40,072 nt of DNA from Betaproteobacteria bacterium. Its GTDB lineage: Bacteria; Pseudomonadota; Gammaproteobacteria; Burkholderiales; SG8-41. Both the position numbers and the translations under genes were made by a program. Below are positions 36,960 through 40,072 of this stretch, one piece after another; positions within the stretch are counted from its first letter, which is position 1, and the number at the start of each line of letters is the position of its first letter. The notes under the pieces are model-generated. The model saw only the letters and a program-made list of their open reading frames with translations. It was not told the DNA's origin and did no database searches. Where the stretch lies: assembly GCA_016868015.1 (NCBI GenBank), contig VGIF01000012.1, positions 1 through 40,072 of the forward strand, in the 5' to 3' direction.

Positions 36960-37841
36960 ATGAGAAAAGGCATCATACTCGCGGGCGGCTCCGGCACGCG
37001 TTTACACCCGGTCACCAAAGTTGTTTCCAAGCAACTGCTGCCCGTGTATGACAAACCGATGGTGTATTACCCGCTGTCGACACTGATGCTTGCCGGCATT
37101 CGCGAGATTTTAGTTATTTCCACGCCACAAGACCTGCCGCGTTTTGAGACGCTGTTGGGCAACGGAGAACAGTGGGGGCTTAGTTTTACCTACAAATCTC
37201 AGCCCTCGCCCGACGGTTTGGCGCAAGCGTTCATCCTCGGCCGCGAGTTTATCGGCAAAGACCCTGTCACCCTGATACTGGGCGACAACATTTTTTACGG
37301 CCACGATTTGACCAAACCGCTATTGAAAGCCAACAAGGTGGTGCACGGTGCGACGGTGTTTGCGTATCACGTGCAAGATCCGCAACGTTACGGCGTGGTC
37401 GCGTTCGACGCGCAAGGCCGCGCCACCTCCATCGAAGAAAAGCCTGCTAAACCGAGATCCAATTACGCGGTCACAGGGCTATATTTCTACGACAACCAAG
37501 TGCTCGACATCGCGGCGAATCTTAAACCCTCGGCTCGCGGCGAGCTCGAGATCACCGATGTCAACAAGATTTATTTGGACCGCAAACAACTAACCGTCGA
37601 AACCTTGGGACGCGGTTACGCATGGCTCGACACCGGCACGCACGAAAGCTTGATCGAGGCCTCCAATTTCATCGAAACCATCGAGCATCGGCAAGGGTTT
37701 AAAGTTTCGTGCCCGGAAGAAATCGCTTACCGCAAAGGGTTTATCGACGCAGCGCAGGTGCGTGCATTGGCGCAACCGCTGTCCAAGAATGACTATGGCC
37801 AGTATCTGTTACGCATGCTGAACGAGGAAGCTTCGCTGTGA
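36960..37841 (+). CDS. rfbA: Glucose-1-phosphate thymidylyltransferase
   Basis: Nucleotidyltransferase forming dTDP-glucose from dTTP and glucose-1-phosphate, step 1 of the rhamnose pathway. It is 293 aa. The N-terminal signature [16 protein letters not shown] is followed by [20 protein letters not shown] and [10 protein letters not shown]. No ribosome-binding sequence is obvious, because the leader is repeat sequence. Its stop overlaps the rfbC start (GTGA). Confidence 0.96.
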   Translation: MRKGIILAGGSGTRLHPVTKVVSKQLLPVYDKPMVYYPLSTLMLAGIREILVISTPQDLPRFETLLGNGEQWGLSFTYKSQPSPDGLAQAFILGREFIGKDPVTLILGDNIFYGHDLTKPLLKANKVVHGATVFAYHVQDPQRYGVVAFDAQGRATSIEEKPAKPRSNYAVTGLYFYDNQVLDIAANLKPSARGELEITDVNKIYLDRKQLTVETLGRGYAWLDTGTHESLIEASNFIETIEHRQGFKVSCPEEIAYRKGFIDAAQVRALAQPLSKNDYGQYLLRMLNEEASL

Positions 37842-38383
37842 ACGTTATCCAAACACCACTACCCGGCGTTCTGGTGCTGGAACCTAAGGTGTTTGGCGAC
37901 ACCCGCGGCTTTTTCGTGGAGAGTTTTAACGCGAACACGTTTCGGGAAGCCACCGGGCTAAGCGTTGAATTCGTACAAGATAACCACTCCCGCTCCAGCA
38001 AGAACGTGTTGCGCGGTTTGCATTATCAGATTCAGCAACCACAAGGCAAATTGGTGCGGGTGGTGCGCGGCGCGGTATTCGACGTGGCCGTTGATATACG
38101 CGTATCATCGCCAACGTGCGGAAAGTGGTTCGGCGTTGAACTGAATGAAACCAACCATCGGCAGCTATGGGTGCCGGCGGGCTTTGCGCATGGGTTCATC
38201 GTGTTAACGGACAGCGCGGATTTTCTCTACAAGACCACCGACTACTACGCACCGGCGCACGAACGTTGCATTGTATGGAACGACACCGACATCGGCATCC
38301 AATGGCCGATGGAAGGTGCACCACAACTATTGGGCAAAGATGCCGCCGGGGTTCGTTTTAAACTAGCCGAGCTGTTCCCATGA
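37838..38383 (+). CDS. rfbC: dTDP-4-dehydrorhamnose 3,5-epimerase
   Basis: Cupin-fold epimerase, step 3 of dTDP-L-rhamnose synthesis, 181 aa. Motifs: [12 protein letters not shown], the catalytic histidine in [25 protein letters not shown] and [12 protein letters not shown]. It starts with GTG in a four-base overlap with rfbA and ends in a four-base overlap (ATGA) with rfbD2, so rfbA-rfbC-rfbD2 are translationally coupled. Confidence 0.95.
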   Translation: MNVIQTPLPGVLVLEPKVFGDTRGFFVESFNANTFREATGLSVEFVQDNHSRSSKNVLRGLHYQIQQPQGKLVRVVRGAVFDVAVDIRVSSPTCGKWFGVELNETNHRQLWVPAGFAHGFIVLTDSADFLYKTTDYYAPAHERCIVWNDTDIGIQWPMEGAPQLLGKDAAGVRFKLAELFP

Positions 38384-39294
38384 AACTTTTGGTGACGGGT
38401 GTCAATGGGCAGGTGGGCTGGGAACTAGCGCGCAGCCTAATGCCGCTGGGCGAAGTCATCGCCATCGACCGGACACGCTGCGATTTTTCGCGGCCCGAAA
38501 CGATTGCTCCGCTAGTGCGCGCGCTACACCCAGACGTGATTGTCAATGCGGCCGCGTATACGGCAGTCGACAGCGCGGAAAAAGAAGAAGCACTGGCGAC
38601 AACGGTAAACGGCACCGCCGTCGGCGTACTCGCGGAGGAAGCGCGCAAGATCAGCGCCTTGCTGGTGCATTACTCGACCGACTATGTGTTCGACGGGACG
38701 AAATCGTCACCCTATGTCGAAGAGGACACAACCAACCCGCTCAACGCGTATGGCCGTAGTAAGCTTGCCGGCGAAGCCGCCATTCGCGCCGCTGACTGCG
38801 CGCATATCATCTTGCGCACCACTTGGGTCTACGCTGCCCGCGGCCAAAATTTCGTCAAAACCATACTGCGCCTGGCTCGTGAGCGCGACGAACTTAATAT
38901 CGTGGCGGATCAATTTGGCGCACCCACCGGTGCGCGGTACATCGCGGATGCAACGGCCCATATCGTTCGCCAAGCCGAACGGGAACGCGCCGCCGGGGCA
39001 TTCAGCCCCGGCACATTTCACTGCACGATGACTGGTAGCACCAGTTGGCACGGATTTGCCGAGGCGATCATCCATGAAGCGGCCCGCAGCGGACTACTCG
39101 CCCCCGCTAACCTGCCAAAACTTAACCCGATACCTGCCAGTGCTTATACGTTGGTCACGACAAGACCCGCCAACTCGCGACTTGACTGTAACCGATTAAG
39201 TGATCGCTTCGACATCGTAATGCCCGATTGGCGTGTTGTGTTAGTGTCTATGGTGGATGAGCTTTCGGCTTTCGACTTCGATAAAATCAGATAA
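38380..39294 (+). CDS. rfbD: dTDP-4-dehydrorhamnose reductase, copy 2
   Basis: RmlD-family reductase, 304 aa, with canonical motifs: VTGVNGQVGWEL, HYSTDYVFDGTKSSPY and the catalytic NAYGRSKLAGEAA. It is coupled to rfbC by an ATGA overlap, so this is the likely functional partner of the pathway. The last codons and stop (DKIR, stop) coincide with ATAAAATCAGATA, which resembles the core of the dispersed repeat. Confidence 0.93.
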   Translation: MKLLVTGVNGQVGWELARSLMPLGEVIAIDRTRCDFSRPETIAPLVRALHPDVIVNAAAYTAVDSAEKEEALATTVNGTAVGVLAEEARKISALLVHYSTDYVFDGTKSSPYVEEDTTNPLNAYGRSKLAGEAAIRAADCAHIILRTTWVYAARGQNFVKTILRLARERDELNIVADQFGAPTGARYIADATAHIVRQAERERAAGAFSPGTFHCTMTGSTSWHGFAEAIIHEAARSGLLAPANLPKLNPIPASAYTLVTTRPANSRLDCNRLSDRFDIVMPDWRVVLVSMVDELSAFDFDKIR

Positions 39295-39353
39295 ACACAT
39301 CAACTGGCGAAACTACTGATATCTGAGCGAAGAACGAGCTTACCCCGATAAAA

Positions 39354-40072
39354 TCATGCCTCTCGATGTACGCGCGCAAAAAGCTTCCCGCCTATCGCCA
39401 GCAAAAACCCAATCACCAACCCAATTAATGTTCCAAGGACTAACGTCAGAATTAGGCTAGGAGAAACGGGATTTGTGCCAACGTAAATATCTGAGTTAAG
39501 ACGGGCTTGAGTCACACGTAACAGCGCTAACTGCGACTCTTCGAGTTGTTGAATCAAGTGTCTGTACTCATCCCGCCGCGCAAAGTAGGCAATTTGAAAT
39601 GACTGTCTTTTTTCTAGGATTGCAAGATCGCTCTGGACCTGATGCATTCGACCTTCTAATCCACTAATCCGGGTCTTTAGCGCCCGCAAATATGGCTGAA
39701 GCAATAAGTTTTGTTGAGTTTGAATCATTTTTAAGGTGGCGTCTAAACATTGCTTGGCCAGTTCAGGGTTGGCCCTGCGCAATTTGATAAGTAGAGTAGA
39801 CCCCAAATTTCCAGGCAAATCGGATTTAACCATTCTCGCCATGGCCTCGCTTGGCTCACGGTCTTTTTCAAGTTCGCAGGCCTTAATCACTGTTGAGGTG
39901 TAGGTTGATGGGATTCTCAGACGCTCAATTAGTAACGCGGGTGCTTCCACGTTGTTGCCGTTGCTGCCTAAACTATTATTTGCTTGCGCCATCTCTAAGA
40001 TTGCACGCGCTTCATAACTAACCGGCGTTAACGTCCAATATACGCCAGAACCTAAAGCACCTAGGAAACCAA
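39354..40072 (-). CDS. Wzz-type polysaccharide chain-length protein, 5' end outside the window
   Basis: Partial gene running off the right edge. The frame is open past ATG 39992 to the end of the window (GFLGALGSGVYWTLTPVSYE...), which is the end of an N-terminal membrane span and the start of the Wzz periplasmic domain. So the ATG at 39992 is internal. A periplasmic coiled coil follows (LKTRISGLEGRMHQVQSDLAILEKR). The C-terminal span is SPSLILTLVLGTLIGLVIGF. Such proteins set the length of O-antigen or exopolysaccharide chains. Base composition is clearly more AT-rich than in the rest of the window, suggesting that a transferred polysaccharide locus begins here. It converges with rfbD2. Confidence 0.82.
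   Translation of the reverse strand, partial: GFLGALGSGVYWTLTPVSYEARAILEMAQANNSLGSNGNNVEAPALLIERLRIPSTYTSTVIKACELEKDREPSEAMARMVKSDLPGNLGSTLLIKLRRANPELAKQCLDATLKMIQTQQNLLLQPYLRALKTRISGLEGRMHQVQSDLAILEKRQSFQIAYFARRDEYRHLIQQLEESQLALLRVTQARLNSDIYVGTNPVSPSLILTLVLGTLIGLVIGFLLAIGGKLFARVHREA

Overview
The window is a GC-rich bacterial chromosome segment. The gene neighbourhoods (algH-ruvX-pyrR-pyrB-pyrC', glnA-DUF4124-ntrB-ntrC, waaC-waaA, rfb genes) and the protein character point to a betaproteobacterium, perhaps of the Nitrosomonadales/Gallionellales type. That placement is inference; no rRNA gene is present to confirm it. No tRNA, CRISPR array or prophage was seen.

Layout. 1-1.2 kb: a REP-associated Y1 (HUH) transposase, tnp1. 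1.3-12.5 kb: housekeeping genes, with rsmE divergent from trkA-trkH, then algH, ruvX, the pyrR-pyrB-pyrC' pyrimidine operon (its dihydroorotase-like protein lacks the catalytic HxH), the M3 peptidase prlC, a DUF4124/glutaredoxin-like protein and xth. 12.7-19.5 kb, minus strand: a 2-hydroxyacid dehydrogenase and a cupin, then the nitrogen-control block ntrC, ntrB, a DUF4124 protein and glnA. The glnA control region shows a sigma-54 promoter and two NtrC boxes. 19.5-23.9 kb: a mosaic accessory island holding a second Y1 transposase (tnp2), an RHS scrap, a MazF-type toxin-antitoxin pair with operator and terminator, an IS256-family fragment, an integron cassette with a complete attC site, a second cassette cut by a truncated IS3-family element, and another gene remnant. 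23.9-34.8 kb: rhodanese, MFS, uppP, a DUF4349 lipoprotein, thiC with its TPP riboswitch, pcm, tolC, 5-formyl-THF cyclo-ligase, and the LPS core genes waaA and waaC. 34.9-40 kb: dTDP-rhamnose genes rfbB-rfbD1-rfbA-rfbC-rfbD2 and a Wzz-type chain-length protein running off the end, which looks like the start of an O-antigen or exopolysaccharide locus.

The most unusual signal is a dispersed AT-rich repeat of about 30 bp, core TAAGTATTTGATTTTATT followed by a T/A-rich tail. I find 13 clear or truncated copies plus degenerate candidates in 40 kb. Both Y1 transposase genes are bracketed by two copies in the same orientation as the transposase. Other copies sit between operon genes, supply the start codon of xth, supply the stop codon of the DUF4349 gene, and lie in frame inside waaC with no apparent change in protein length. 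This resembles a REP/RAYT system, but the repeat is AT-rich and not an obvious REP palindrome. A second short motif (GAGCCTGACCCC) recurs around the same transposases.
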